Positions 34,062-45,660 of a stretch of 64,000 nucleotides of DNA are shown here, one piece after another. Below the pieces are notes generated by a model that did not search any database, had not been told where the DNA came from, and worked only from the letters and a program-made list of their open reading frames with translations. Position 1 is the stretch's first letter. The number at the start of each line of letters is the position of its first letter. The position numbers were made by a program, and so were the translations under genes. The DNA comes from Peronospora farinosa (lineage: Eukaryota > Oomycota > Peronosporomycetes > Peronosporales > Peronosporaceae), in contig CANTFK010000921.1 of NCBI GenBank assembly GCA_947646735.1, positions 248,001 to 312,000 of the forward strand, in the 5' to 3' direction.

Positions 34062-34289
34062 GCTAAGACACAAGTAGAGAAAGGAGAAGGCAGATGCATG
34101 CTTAGCTTCTCGAAAATTTGTGGCTGCAATAGGACGTCACCCTTTACTCCCAGCTCCTGACAAACTGTGTCAAGTCTTACAAGCCAATATCCTTAAACCT
34201 GTACAAAGAGACCGTCAACATTAGTTTCATTAGTACCTTTGTAGCAGAGTGAAACGCGAGCAAACAACAAAAAGAGTAGCCCTCCACTC

Positions 34290-35213
34290 CTACCTCTTTT
34301 GCTGCTGCTCTGCCTGCTTGGCCAGCGCCTTTTCAACTAGGTCATCGTCGTGGTAGTACATCAGCGCAGCCTGGAAGGCGTGCAGGTCTAGCTTATACTT
34401 CTTGCAGATCTCCTCAGTTTTCTTTCCAGACGCCTTAATGTACTGCTGCGAGAGCTGGCTGCGGAATTTCGCATCCGTTATTTTCTCCTCACGCAAAGTC
34501 GTGACAATCTTCTCCATCTCGTCCGTCAGCGACGGAATCAACTCCTCCATGACGCGGATTACCATCGTGACCTCAATATCAGGCTTATCTTCGGGCACCA
34601 CCTGCAGCAAATACACAAGCATCAGTCAGTACGAACAAAATATCAGTACAAACAGCAGCTCACTCCTTACCCATGCTGACTTTGCTCCTGGGATCAGTGG
34701 GTCGCGCGACCCCGTAACTTTCCACCGTAAACGTCCGAGCTTCCGCACAAAATCGTCAATAGTCTCTGCTTCAGCGACCGAGATCTTGCCATCCGGGCCT
34801 CCACCACGCAACGCTCCCGTCACAAGTCGTTGCATCGCATCCTGAACCTGTTTCTTGGTCACGTAATTATTACGAAAGACCGCGTCCTGGACCTTTTCCA
34901 GCGTCGACTCAAAGGCGATACTCATCTTAAGAGCACGTTGCTCTGGTGACAGCTTGAGTTTACCATCATTCTCCTTCTTTTCTTTCTCCACGCTCTTTTC
35001 CAGATCCTCCAGCATTCGCGCCGCGAAGACGCTCATGTTCTGGTCAATCTGTTCGTACAAACGCAATAGCGCCGTCACATGCTGGATCGGGTTCGCAGTA
35101 CATACTCCCTCTTCTATCTCTTCTTCATCGATTTTCTCGCTTTTTGCTTCGTTACCTAGCGCAGCAGTCATCGCCAACGCACCATACGCACACCAAGCTA
35201 TCAACACGTTCAT
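34290..35213 (-). CDS. Predicted secretory-pathway protein of unknown function
   Basis: Two exons in transcript order, 35213-34671 and 34601-34290, give 284 aa. The 69-nt intron (34602-34670, gtaagg..ctgcag) joins GAKSAW to VVPEDK in phase 0. The ATG at 35213 is chosen because it opens a likely signal peptide, MNVLIAWCAYGALAMTAALG, followed by an acidic stretch. The mature part is helical and charged, with heptad-like runs such as YEQIDQNMSVFAARMLEDL. The segment PDGKISVAEAE looks like the second half of an EF-hand loop, but the first calcium ligands are missing. The end is basic (QAEQQQKR) with no KDEL. No named family was recognised. It is divergent from eIF3f. Confidence 0.75.
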
Positions 35214-35548
35214 TCGCTTCTTGGGGCTCCTAGAGGCGACATTCGATCGGAATAAAGCAATGACTTTCAACTCAGATGAGTGCATATTACATTTCGATAT
35301 TTCATGTCCCGTCAAAGACCTCAAGAAACACGGCACACGTCGACGCAAGATGTGCTTCACCCTGCTCACTTGACCTCCAAACATCTAGACAAAAAGACCC
35401 GCAACGTTTTGATAATACTGGGTTTTAATTGGATCCTACCGGTCGCAATACCACCCACAAAAACCGGTTTAACTCTACATTCTCTTAAGTTCTCCTTCTG
35501 CGAACTTAACGCCAGCCAATAATCCAGAAAGTGTATCAACCAGACATC

Positions 35549-36460
35549 ATGAATACTCTGCTGCTGGGTACGGAGGCCGTAACTGAGGTAAAATTACACC
35601 CGGTAGTGGTGCTGCAAGCACTTGACCGTGCACTTCGTCGTGCTAAAGGTAAGACACGCGTAATCGGCACGCTTCTCGGTCGTGTAGAAGGTGGAGTCGC
35701 TGAAATTAGCGACTCATTTGCTGTGCCACATTTGGAAAATGGTGACGAAGTAGCAGTCGGTCGTGACTTCCATGCGCACATGTACGAGCTTCATCAACGT
35801 GTAAATGAGAATGAGGTGGTTGTGGGGTGGTACGCAGCCGGTTTGGGTCAATTGGACGATCATTCGGCGCTCATCCATCAGTTCTACAGCTCAGTCTGTG
35901 AACTGCCAGTGCATTTGGTCCTGGACACGAACTTACGAGGAGACGCACTCAACGTGTCTGCTTACGTGTCGACTCCACTTGAGGTCGTGGATACGGCACT
36001 TGTGAACCAGTTCAAGCAAATCTTAGTGACCCAAAAACTCTCGGAGCCTGAGGCTATTGCACGTACGTTTGAATCTGAATTCCTTGAATTTTTGAACGAA
36101 TTTTGATTGTTTTTGTCTTATTTTCTGTATGTAGTAAATGCCATGGCACCAAAGGATGGGGAGGTGAAGGCGACAGCTTTGCCCAAGGAGTTGGAGGCAC
36201 TGAAAGAGACGATGCAGCAGCTGTACAAGTGTATTGATGGTGCTAGCACTTTTGTGGGTGACGTCGTCGCTGGTAAGCAGACGGGAGATGCCAAACTTGG
36301 ACGGGAGATTGCGGACGCACTGGCGGCTATTCCCGTGCTGCGTGGAGACCAGTTTGATCAACTCTTTAACACGGGCTTGCAGGACCTGCTCATGGTGTCG
36401 TATCTGTCGGGACTTACGCAGGCACAGCTGTCTATGGCCGAGAAGCTTATTAACACCTAA
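35549..36460 (+). CDS. EIF3F: Translation initiation factor eIF3 subunit F
   Basis: MPN-domain subunit of the eIF3 complex, which organises the 40S initiation complex. Exons 35549-36062 and 36135-36460 give 279 aa, the usual length. The 72-nt intron starts gtacgt and ends atgtag; splicing joins SEPEAIA to LNAMAPKDGE. MPN marks are KLHPVVVLQALDRALRR, RVIGTLLGRVEGG and NENEVVVGWYAAG. The JAMM metalloprotease motif is missing (GWYAAGLGQLDD in place of GWYHSHP), as expected for eIF3f. The C-terminal helices include LQDLLMVSYLSGLTQAQL. The ATG at 35549 is used; an upstream in-frame GTG is not needed. Confidence 0.94.
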
Positions 36461-37135
36461 TTTGTGGATGTACAGATTGCTGAACCTACAGCTTGTTTCG
36501 GTAGTTTTCTTAGTAAGCGTGGAGAAGGCGAACAGGTTGCTGCATTTTGCTTTGAAGTGTCTGTGTGTATTGGTGCTAATTTGCAGAGCTATGTGATCCT
36601 TCGCGGTGGACGAGTTTGTACTGCTTATTGTGTGGAAGCGATATAGTGTACCTGTCTCTTAAACATCTTGCAACTCTTGTTTGAGTACACCCTCTCTCTA
36701 CGGCTTGAATGGCCGCCGCATGAGCTTTCACGTTCAGCAATGTACACTGAGTGAACATCCACAAAAAACGATATCTCGACCGACGAGTCCGTTAGCCCCA
36801 GCTATCGTTGAAGTGGTTATACGTGGACGAGATGTCGTGAGACCCGAGTCTCTGGTGGGCGCGTGCGCTGCGACTTCTGGAATTTAACCTGGTTCAAACG
36901 TTCAGGCAGGCGACCGAACGATCTGCCATCATTGATTAAGTCTGCACGAAAGAAAACTATCGGTGGTCCCGTATCAACGCAAGTCTGTTGATGACAATGT
37001 AAACGCAGTGGCTTCTGCCAGCCTGACCAAATCTGCATGTTCTCTCTACGCACGAATACCACGAAAATGTCATTTATCAAGAACCAGAATAATTAACATC
37101 TTACGTATGTGTTTTAGACACAGACGAAAGATATC
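36461..37135. other. Intergenic, 3' of eIF3f
   Basis: About 670 bases leading from the gene island into the repeat block. Only short open frames without domains. Confidence 0.4.
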
Positions 37136-37500
37136 TGTAACGGGCTAATTGTTACACGGTTCGGTAAGTATCGAATACGTAACGGGCAGGTCTAAAAGGG
37201 TATGTGGTACCGGTATCTTAGACCTGCCACTTGGGTGCGACACATTGATGTTCGCACCCTCGTGAATGTGATATACATGAATGGATTCAGATTCAACGGG
37301 GATGACGCCAGTTGGGAAAAGGCGTCATGGTGACGCTTCAGACGGACGTCATCAGCGAGCTTAAATATACTTGAAGCTCGCACGTAGGATACGCTTCTAA
37401 AGAGACGCGTACCGATCTTTACATTTAACCAATAAGAGAACTACATCGTTGTCCTTCACGCTGGCTCGTTCTGCTGGCTCGTGTTAGAAAGTAAGAATAA
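37136..37500 (+). repeat. Solo LTR-like repeat, family B
   Basis: Begins tgtaacgggctaattgttac, a typical Ty3/gypsy LTR start in oomycetes. It aligns over roughly 330 bases with the reverse complement of 43759 downward: shared blocks are aggtctaaaag, cacttgggtgca/g, accctcgtgaatgtgata, gatgacgc, gacgtcat and ggatacgcttctaaagag. Identity is only moderate, so the two are old or distinct subfamilies. No matching second LTR or internal domain is attached, so it is probably a solo LTR. Confidence 0.6.
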
Positions 37501-37554
37501 AGTTAACATGAATGACTTGTATATTAACGATGACCAGACGCGTTTCGTCCCCCG

Positions 37555-37980
37555 CTGGGGCCTTGGAATGGGGCACCTTCTTGCTTATACCTTCGTATAA
37601 TCAACCATCACTGATAAAAGTGAAGGCAGGTGACTTAGAACCTCTCTTATACAAAGAGACAGAGGAAGCTTACCAACTGAACAAACGCTTAGAAGTAGGG
37701 AAAAAGAGAACTGTATTTAATATAGTTAACTATCTAATAAAACTAATTTGTTAATAATTGTGTTGAGTATATTAAACTACAACTATGTATGCTGACAATT
37801 TGTCCTCCACTCATTGCGCGCGTCCATCGGTCATTGGTCAGCGCGTTGGTTGATATGATGGCCCATATCAACCAATTAGAGGGCATCTCCAACTTCAAGG
37901 AGATTTAGGGATAGGAAAAGATAATATTGTCAAATATTATTAGTTATAACAATATTATAAGGGAGTTGTTATATTCACTA
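37555..37980 (-). repeat. LTR-like repeat, family A (inverted copy of 63590-64000)
   Basis: Closely matches the reverse complement of the last 400 bases of the window. Shared stretches include gttggttgatatgatggccc, atatcaaccaattagagggc and atctccaacttcaaggagat, with about 85 percent identity by eye. In the right copy this sequence begins with tgtaacggggtgag, so the left copy is an LTR-like fragment in the minus orientation that has lost its TGTAAC end. Confidence 0.7.
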
Positions 37981-37984
37981 TCTT

Positions 37985-38850
37985 TTGGTTAAATCCACGA
38001 CTTTTCAAGCCACCGATAAATTAAATATATAAAATTATAGCCAACGTGGAACAGTGAACGATCTAAACGCTGATATTTCTCCCCCACTCTCCACCCTTTA
38101 CTTGCGACTTGTTTAAAAGGTTTTACTTTCAGAACCTTTTCTACCAGCGGTATTTCTATTATATCTGGTGTCTCTTGGTGTAGCTGGCAAATTTTATCCA
38201 TTCAGCGATGTGACTTTGCACTTTTCTAAACCATGGTTGGGCCTGCATTGTTGCAAACCTTTCCCAATAACCAGCAACTGGTGCTGCAGCGGCATTGTGA
38301 TTAAGTTTCAAAGCTATAAAGTGGTTGCCATCTACGAATGCAAAGCAAATAGGTAAATTATGTTTGGGAGAACTGAATGCTGGAAGGAATGTGTGACTGA
38401 AGCCATAAGGTTCCTTTATGGAATTTTGTCAGTTTATTAAACTAAATGTTACGAGAGGAAAAAATTCGCAGAAATAATTGGATGTATCATACATTTGCTG
38501 ACATTGGTGATTGGCACCGACGCTTATTGTGCCCAACCTTCCACATGTATCACATTTTCGCCTTTTGGTTGGTGGTGTTCCTTGGTTTATTTTTGGCATT
38601 ACTTGGGCGACCGCGGGTATCGAAATTTATGGATGGAGGTTTGAGCTCCACTATTCTGCTTTGCCCACCCATCTACATAATTGAGTAATTTGTGTAATTG
38701 TTTCGTTTTTTTTGCTCTTGGCAATGATTATAGGCGCTGGCTAATGACCTCCCATTGATTTGTGATATCTATGTCCAAATCTTTATAAGAAAGGTAATTG
38801 TCGGGGTTTGCTTTCCACACAAGATGCCATTGTTCATGAAATCATCTTCA
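37985..38850 (-). mobile_element. Relic of a Mutator-like (MULE) transposon
   Basis: Reading the minus strand across frameshifts gives EQWHLVWKANPDNYLSYKDL, then a Pro/Lys linker with FDTRGRPSNAKNKPRN, then a zinc-knuckle remnant CDTCGRLG / HNKRRC. A hydrophobic part follows: LPICFAFVDGNHFIALKL and PVAGYWERFATMQAQPWF. The linker plus CxxC...HNxRxC knuckle is typical of MULE/FAR1 transposase C-termini, and the DGNHFIAL block resembles the His end of an OTU-like domain. Multiple frame breaks show it is dead. The named parts are in correct order, but family assignment is by eye. Confidence 0.5.
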
Positions 38851-38964
38851 GTTAGCATCCTGTAGGTACATTCATAGAAAATTGGAAAGAAGTGTTTAAC
38901 TCAATTGAAAAAAGCAAAATTGTAGAAACGTTGGTTCGATTTGGGCTGACATACCTTTCATTCA

Positions 38965-39131
38965 TCAGTTCCTGAAGCCCACCAAAATTCCTCTGACACT
39001 CGTAAGAATGTCTTTTCACGGCCCAGATGCCCACTAGATGACGCATCATGGCACTCGTGAAGTATCATCAGCTTGAGATCTGTGTCATGAGGGACATAGA
39101 TTCTCAAGGGATCACAGGGTGACAGCTGATG
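38965..39131 (-). pseudogene. Integrase zinc-binding fragment (gypsy)
   Basis: The minus-strand translation contains LHECHDASSGHLGREKTF, which matches the HHCC zinc-binding start of gypsy integrase (H..CHD...GH.G..KT). The frame ends in a stop soon after, at the point where the element is truncated. The catalytic DDE core is absent. Confidence 0.65.
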
Positions 39132-39800
39132 CTATAACAGGCCATACCTGTAACTGAAGCGATTAAGCTTCGCTTTGAGGTGCGACGGAAGGGTAACCCT
39201 TCGTCCACCAAAATGATCCAACAGCAGGCGACAATGTTTTTCCTGACTGTAACACTCCTTTATATCGGAGGCCATTGAGCTCGTCACATGGTATGCCTTC
39301 ATGGCTGCCAATGCTGACGACTCAACTTGTGCTTTTGCACGAGACACACTTTCCTGGTGTCTTGCCTCGAAGTCTGGTCTGCGCGATAACGCGTCAGCCA
39401 AGACATTCGACTTACCTGGCTTATATTCAACTTTGAAATTAAATTCAGAGAAGAATGTTAGCCATCTTGCCATTCTCGGCGAGAGGTGCGGTGAATTTAT
39501 AGCGCTCCGCAGTGATGCGTGATCCGTATAAACCACAAAAGGTTCGGTGCCCAAGAGGTGCACCCGAAACTTCACAAGGGCATACTTAATTGAAAGTAGC
39601 TCCTTGTCATGCACAGGGTAATTTAGCTCTGCTGCTTTCACAAGCCGAGACTGATACGAAATGACACGGTTAACGCCGTTGTCATCCTTCTGCATGAGCG
39701 CGCTGCCGATTGCAAAATTGTTTGCATCGCAGACGACGCTAAAGAGCTTATCCGCGTCTGGCAATGCCAAGACCGGTGCCTCTACAAGAGCTTGCTTCAC
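39132..39800 (-). pseudogene. Gypsy pol fragment: RNase H domain
   Basis: 222-codon fragment beginning in the RT thumb region (EAPVLALPDADKLFSVVCDA), followed by the RNase H domain: SYQSRLVKAAELNYPVHDKE, VYTDHASLRSAI and the ADALSRRPDF end typical of Ty3/gypsy. It continues toward the integrase. It is separated from the RT core by broken sequence. Confidence 0.85.
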
Positions 39801-40120
39801 TGAAGTGAACGCATCTTCTTGCTCCTTTGACCAAGTCCATTCTGTAACCTTTTTTTCAAAAGGTCAGACAATGGCTTAGTCTACTTCGCATAATTCTTGC
39901 TGTACTTATGCAAGTAATTAGCGAGCCCAAGGAATTGGCGCAGATCCTTCACATGACGTGGTACTGGTCATTCCTTTACAGCCTTTACATTTTCTGGGTC
40001 TGCTCGCACACCGTGTGCACCTACGATGCAGCCCAGTACAGGTATCTCGGGGACCCCTATTACGCACTTTTGCAAGTTAACGTATAATTGGGCGTCACCC
40101 AGAGTCTGCAACACAGCACC

Positions 40121-40950
40121 TTAATGACGCTTGTGCAACTCTATTGCTCTCAGACCGTCCTCCGCCCTACTATGCACGAATACATCGTCAAAGTAATGGG
40201 GCGCGTAGGCACGGTGCTGACGCATCACATGAGCGACCACTCGGTTGAATGTTGCCGGAGCATATTTCAACCCTTGTGGCATCACAAGCCACTCCCACAG
40301 CATACCGCTTGGGGTGCTTACTGCCGTTTTGGCTACATCGGTATCTCTCATGAGAACTTGATAGTAGCCATCCTTCAGATCCAACGCGGAAAAGATAGAT
40401 GACTTTCCATGGAATTCAACAAGACATCTTTCCGCGGGATCGGCGTTTGTGCCGGCATGATGGCATGAACCACGCGCCATCCACCTGTTGCTTTACGCAC
40501 ACAGAAGGTCGGGATGCAGTGAGGCGACTTGCTCTCACGTACATGTCCCGCCTTGACTCGTTTGTCGAAGAACTCATCGATGTAATCGATTGGTTCCTTC
40601 GGCAACGGCCATTGCCTGGTCACACAATATTGGGTGCCAGGCTCCAGGTCAATCTCGTGCCTTATGCCCCTATCGGCCGGTAGGCGGCTCGGCACAAACA
40701 CATCACGGTATATCCACAGAAAATCATAGAACGGGCTGTCCTTCAAGGCATCCCAGCCTTGAGCAGCGAACGGTTTCTTTTTGTCGGTCTCCAAGAAGCC
40801 CTCGTCCATTGTGGACGACGAGCAACAGTACACCACGTTCTCTTCTGAAGATGTTGCGACTATCTTGTGGATATTTCCTTCCTTTAGTTTGGACAGGAAC
40901 AAATCCCACGTCATCTCCGACAAATTTACTATCTCCTCGGCAGATGCCAA
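40121..40950 (-). pseudogene. Gypsy pol fragment: reverse transcriptase, frameshifted
   Basis: Two overlapping minus-strand frames carry one RT. The upstream part has RHEIDLEPGTQYCVTRQWPL, SPHCIPTFCVRKATGGWR; the frame then breaks and continues as FSALDLKDGYYQVLM, MPQGLKYAPATFNRVV and HYFDDVFVHS. The catalytic box is FDD in place of the common YxDD/LDD form (YFDD). The frameshift lies near 40440. Confidence 0.85.
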
Positions 40951-41587
40951 GACAAGTTAAATCAAGAGGACGGATCTGCAAACGATTTGATCGAGGTCGT
41001 CGAATACAAGATGCCGGAGTACTGGGGATGCCTCCGGATCTTGTCTTCGACGGCCTCGAACGACTCGTTCGTAGGTCCGTCCTCTTGGACCGAGACTGAT
41101 TCAAGGGTCACTCGTTTCGACGTGCCCTTGATCGTCTAAATTCGTCTGGTGCTCGTTCTTCGAGTCACCACGACCTTTGACCTGGAAGAAGGTGTCGTTG
41201 CTATCTCAGCTAACGCACTCCTTCCAATCGCACCAGGCTCATGGCTCTGTGCCGGTTCTTTTGGCGCTTGACTTCCTGTCAGCCCACCATCAACTGCCAC
41301 AGGCTCTCGGCTCTGTGCAGGAGTATTGAACGCATGACTACCTGTCATCTTCCCATTCACTACACCAGTCTTTTCGACCTGGGTAGGAATATGTGTCACC
41401 TACCTGGCTTTCTGTCAGGGCACTTCCAACTACACCACTCCTTTTGAGCTTGGTAGTTCCTGGTGCCGATTGACATACCGTCATCGCTCCCACGACTGTG
41501 TTGGACACAGCATCAGATAAGGATCTCGCAAGAGCATATCCTTTCCGGTGTCCTGCGTAGAGCTAGCGACTATGCGTGTACGCCAGT

Positions 41588-41872
41588 CTATCCATGGTTG
41601 GTGTTAATCAACAAAGGCATGCCTAGGATGAGGTCATACGGACTCTCCATACCTAGCACTGTGAACTTCTCTTTACAAGAGAATTTAATGAAACTGAAGG
41701 CGAGTTCAACTTGAACTCCCTCTGATTTTACGAGCGCGCCATTCGATAAACGAACGATCGCCTCTTCTCGCTTGTCATCCTGGCAAAGCGACTCATAACT
41801 CGCCGGACTCCTTTTCAAAGCCGCGAGTTTCACAAAGTTTTGTGACGCACCCGAATCAACGAGAAGGGTCAA
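41588..41872 (-). pseudogene. Gypsy aspartic protease fragment
   Basis: Minus-strand frame containing LLVDSGASQNFVKLAAL, the retropepsin active site (DSGA), and the flap-to-end region YDLILGMPLL. It lies between gag and RT as expected. The linker at 41136-41399 repeats a Pro/Ala/Gln/Ser-rich unit (PAQSxEPxAx). Confidence 0.8.
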
Positions 41873-42023
41873 AACACTTGGTCATAGCCTCGTACTCGAG
41901 CGCTATAGACCAAAAGGGTTGAGGTCCGACCTTTCGGAACCTCAGGGACTATGCTACCCATTTGTTCGATCACTCTGAACTTAGGGGTAGCTTCAGAGTC
42001 CGCGACAGTAGGGCATCCCGCCC

Positions 42024-43108
42024 CTACTGCGCTCCCACATTTCCCGACTTATCGGGGGTAGAATCTGAACCCGTGCGTCGTGCAAACTGGTTTTTCGCAC
42101 CTCCCTTTGGGTAGGGATCCTTCTTGCTGGCTGCCTTAGCACCAGCAGCAAGTTTGGCATAGCAGCGAGCCATCATATGGCCTCGCTTGCCGCACTTGTA
42201 GCAGACTACGTCTGCATTGCCTAACTCCATAGGAGTGGCATCCGACTTCTCGGACGACGGCCTGTAATAGGCTGTCGCCGAGGCGCTGTTGTATGATTGC
42301 TCCTCAACTAAGGTAATTTCAATTGCCTCTTCCATCGTCGATGGCACCTTTTAATAAAAACCTGACGCGAGGGGCCGTGCCTAAGTCCATTCATGAACGT
42401 GGACACCTTGATACGTTCCTGTATCGGTTCCCCATTAATGGAAGCCGACAGCGAACGCATCTCCTGCACTTTTCTTGCAGAGAGCGTTTCGCCTGTCGTG
42501 CTCCAAAGAAGCGCGCCATAAGCAACACTTCGTTGTTAGACGGCTGATACATGGCGCGAATCTTTGACTTAAATATCGCCCATGATGGAAACGAATCAGC
42601 ATTTGCCATCAGCGTAGAGTATGCCCACTCTGACGCTTTGCCACGCAAGTTGGACATACCATCCTGGTGTCGTCTTCGATGAGCTGAGCCACTCCACATT
42701 GCTCAGCTGCTAATAGCCAGTGAACAATCGTGTGAGGGATAGTTCCATCGAGCTTCGGAGGGTCCATCCGAATGGGCCTCGGTTGAGTAGGCCGGGCAGA
42801 GAGCGTCTCACACTTCTGTTGAGCGCCTCATTCTGTGCCTGCTCAAGCCTAAGCTCATCCTGAGTCTTATTGATGGACTCAGCCGTGGCTTGGCTGTTTA
42901 CCTCGGACGCGTTTCTGCGCTTACCGAGCACAAACGCCCCAAATTGCTCCAACTGAGCAACATGTTGCTCAGGAGGGCAATGCAAGAGGCTGGCCAGGGC
43001 TTGTTCATCAAGTCCCTGCGCCAAATGCTCTGCAAACTCCCTATGATGTTGGGAGAGGTGAGGGAAGCCACTCCAGTCCATATGAAGGACCATCTTAACC
43101 ACACGCAC
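42024..43108 (-). pseudogene. Gypsy gag, broken into three frames
   Basis: Three consecutive minus-strand fragments at 43108-42710, 42699-42391 and 42347-42024. The middle part has KASEWAYSTLMANADSFPSW, typical of a retrotransposon gag core. The last part ends with a CCHC zinc knuckle, CYKCGKRGHMMARC. Breaks near 42705 and 42370 show frameshifts or stops. Confidence 0.8.
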
Positions 43109-43141
43109 GCTCAGAGAGACGGGTCGTGGGAAGGAACACTA

Positions 43142-43150
43142 GTGCTACCA
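43142..43150 (-). other. Possible primer-binding site of the gypsy element
   Basis: Just inside the presumed 5' LTR the minus strand reads tggtagcac, which begins like a tRNA-primed TGGTA binding site. The rest of the match is weak. Confidence 0.25.
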
Positions 43151-43152
43151 AG

Positions 43153-43759
43153 TGTAGACGGGCACTTCTACGAAGTTTCCTCGTACTACTAGCACACACT
43201 TTATGCACAATCGAGGAAGCGGTTAGAACGTCTTACCTTCGCGTGCAAGGGTGGTTGTGTGGTTGGTCGACTGCCTAAGCAGTCGTACCACCAGTTGCCT
43301 CTCGCTTAAGCGAGAGTGCAACGAACTTCATAACACTAAAGCACCGACGTCACGCAGAAGTCTTTCAACTTCTCGTGCGTGGTGCGTTTGTTTAAGTAAA
43401 TTCAAGACTGAGCTATATTTAATGAATTATAATTAAATATAAACTTAACTACTGATTGGCTATATATATATATAGAGAGAGTGATCGGATACGCGACTCT
43501 TTAGAAGCGTATCCTGACGCATGAACTTAAATTTAGATTTAAGCTTGCAAATGACGTCCTTCTGAGACGTCGCGATGCCTAGCTTTAACTAGCGTCATCC
43601 CTTCCCATGTGAATCCATCAATGGATATCACATTCACGAGGGTGGATCACATTTGTGTATTGCACCCAAGTGACAGGTCAAAGATAATCATGGATACTTT
43701 TAGACCTTTACGTTAAGTGTATTACTTAGTGTTAACGTGTAACTAGATTCCCTGTTACA
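43153..43759 (-). repeat. 5' LTR of the gypsy element (family B)
   Basis: On the minus strand it begins tgtaacagggaatctagttac at 43759 and ends before the gag leader around 43153. Its first 330 bases align with the LTR-like repeat at 37136. It contains a (TA)n/(GA)n microsatellite at about 43461-43481. The downstream LTR boundary is approximate. Confidence 0.6.
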
Positions 43760-43913
43760 ATAATGGAGCCCTGGTAGCTAATATAGCCAATATCATATTT
43801 CTTCGTCTGCGCCTTCGGGGCGTCCACATGTGAGAGACGGAGCTCGAGGTGGCAGTCTTTCAATACGCCGAGCTCCATCAACGCTTTCGATCGGTTTATT
43901 CCTAATCGGTTTC

Positions 43914-45300
43914 TCTTACACCAGGCGAAAGCGTGCCACGCGCAGGATTTGATGGTAGCAGCCGTTTGCTTTTGCCCAATGCCGAAAATAATTGGCTCTT
44001 CCACTGAGCGTAATGTACTGTGAATGGGTTTCCATCCAGTACGATGGTGCGCAGGGCACATCCGTCAGAACTTCATAAACCCAAGCGTCCATGCCCACCA
44101 CTTGCACACTCGCTTGGCAAATACGATAACGCTAGCGCAAGATGTGTAGACGCGTAAGTAGACATCTCCGATTATGTTAACCAGAATGGTAAACGACCAG
44201 TTCTTCTTGTCGGTGTTCTAAATTTTTAAATAAATAACGTTGTGTCGGCGCTCATCCTTCCGAAAATAAATCAACACGTAGCGCTGGCTTTGCACCACAG
44301 ACTCGCCCTTCTTAAAGGATCCGAAGTGTAGTCTGACCGTCCTCTAGCGCGATATGCAACTGCTTCACATCATCTACACTTTGCTCGTAAAACATATCGT
44401 CAAGCGTCTGCGGGTCATGAGCGTGCTAGGCAAAGTTCAGTTGTTAAACTTTTATAATCCCAGGGGCTCAACCTAAGCGACACACCTGACTCGAATAAAC
44501 CGTAAAAACCTCCCATTTCAAACTCAAACGCTTGGATAGCACACGATCTCACTCATGGTGTTATTGGCTATTCCCGGACATCCGAGCGCTTTTCATGTCT
44601 TTGGGCGGCGGTTGAGATTTGCAAACGAGCCAAGCTCAGATGATGTCATGACAGGGTGACTGAATGGTGCGCACACAAACGGCCTTAATGAACTCCTCTA
44701 CGCACAAGGCTCAATAGACGCGTAGTCAAATGCAAGCGATAAGATGTCCACGATCAGTGTCCAGCGCAATACTTAAGGCTAACGAGACTTCTATCGATAA
44801 ACCTCTGGTTCGTTAACGACCAGCAATGAGGATGCTTGCTGCTCATTACTTTCAACAAGCCGTGCGTCTTATGGTAGATTCTTCGACGTAAAACAATTCC
44901 TCACCTTCCACAATATTTGATTTTGGGCTTACACGCACCAGGCTAAAGTCTACTTGCTAAGCACTATGGATGCATAGACGTCGTTAAGCGGTGGTATCTG
45001 CTTCTGTTTTGTCGAAGACTGTCCTGGTCGACAGTACACTACACTTACTTGGCATATTCATCATACATGTCTTGGAAATGCAGCTATCTCAGGAAGATGG
45101 ATACAAGCGTGATGCAATTTGTGCTCAAGTTGTTTGTAAGCAAATGTGTATTCCTTAAGGTTCCGCGCGTCACCTTGTCGAACATATAAGCTAAAGTTGG
45201 GAGTTTGGGGGCCACAGGCCCATCCTTTTCTCCGCAAGCCCAACCGCCGCGGCCTAGCTGCATTACTACTGTTCGCCATTGTTGAACCTCAATTGAGCCC
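43914..45300 (-). pseudogene. Decayed coding-like sequence, identity unknown
   Basis: The minus strand shows short protein-like stretches in shifting frames, e.g. QSQRYVLIYFRKDERRHNV, NWSFTILVNIIGDVYLRVY, GQKQTAATIKSCAWHAFAW and LTNNLSTNCITLVSIFLR, separated by stops. This looks like an old pseudogene or element that has lost its frame. I cannot name a family. Confidence 0.25.
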
Positions 45301-45660
45301 AGGTGTTTTTACCCTCTAGATATGAACGTCTGTGCACTTGAACATGATTAAGGCGCAATTTTGTTCGGGTTGTCCGTGACGGAGACCAACAAGGTGGCAC
45401 TGCTATCTCTTCGAGTAGACGATGTCCAGGAAGAGATCGCAGCTGTACATACACATGTATCGACACTATCGATTCGACAAAAGTTGACAGCTTCTGCTAA
45501 TTAGCCAAGTGGCTAAAAACATACTCGAGACGAGTGAATCTTTTAGAGTCGCACACGTCGCAGGCGTCGCGCCTTCTATCTTCACAACTGCTACTCATTC
45601 AGCAACTTTCCTTCAACAGCTCGACCAGTGAAGATTTGAGGGAAAGGAAGATCTTGACGC

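Larger units (their letters stand above)
38965..43759 (-). mobile_element. Degenerate, 3'-truncated Ty3/gypsy LTR retrotransposon
   Basis: On the minus strand, from right to left, it holds an LTR, gag with zinc knuckle, aspartic protease, reverse transcriptase, RNase H and the first part of integrase: the Ty3/gypsy order. The integrase stops after its zinc-binding segment near 38970 and no 3' LTR is found, so the 3' end is lost. Several stops and frameshifts break gag and pol. The element separates the two gene islands. Confidence 0.88.

Noticed and set aside
40399..41099. Plus-strand open frames of 94 and 169 codons over the gypsy pol
   Set aside because: Antisense to recognisable RT and linker sequence of the retrotransposon.
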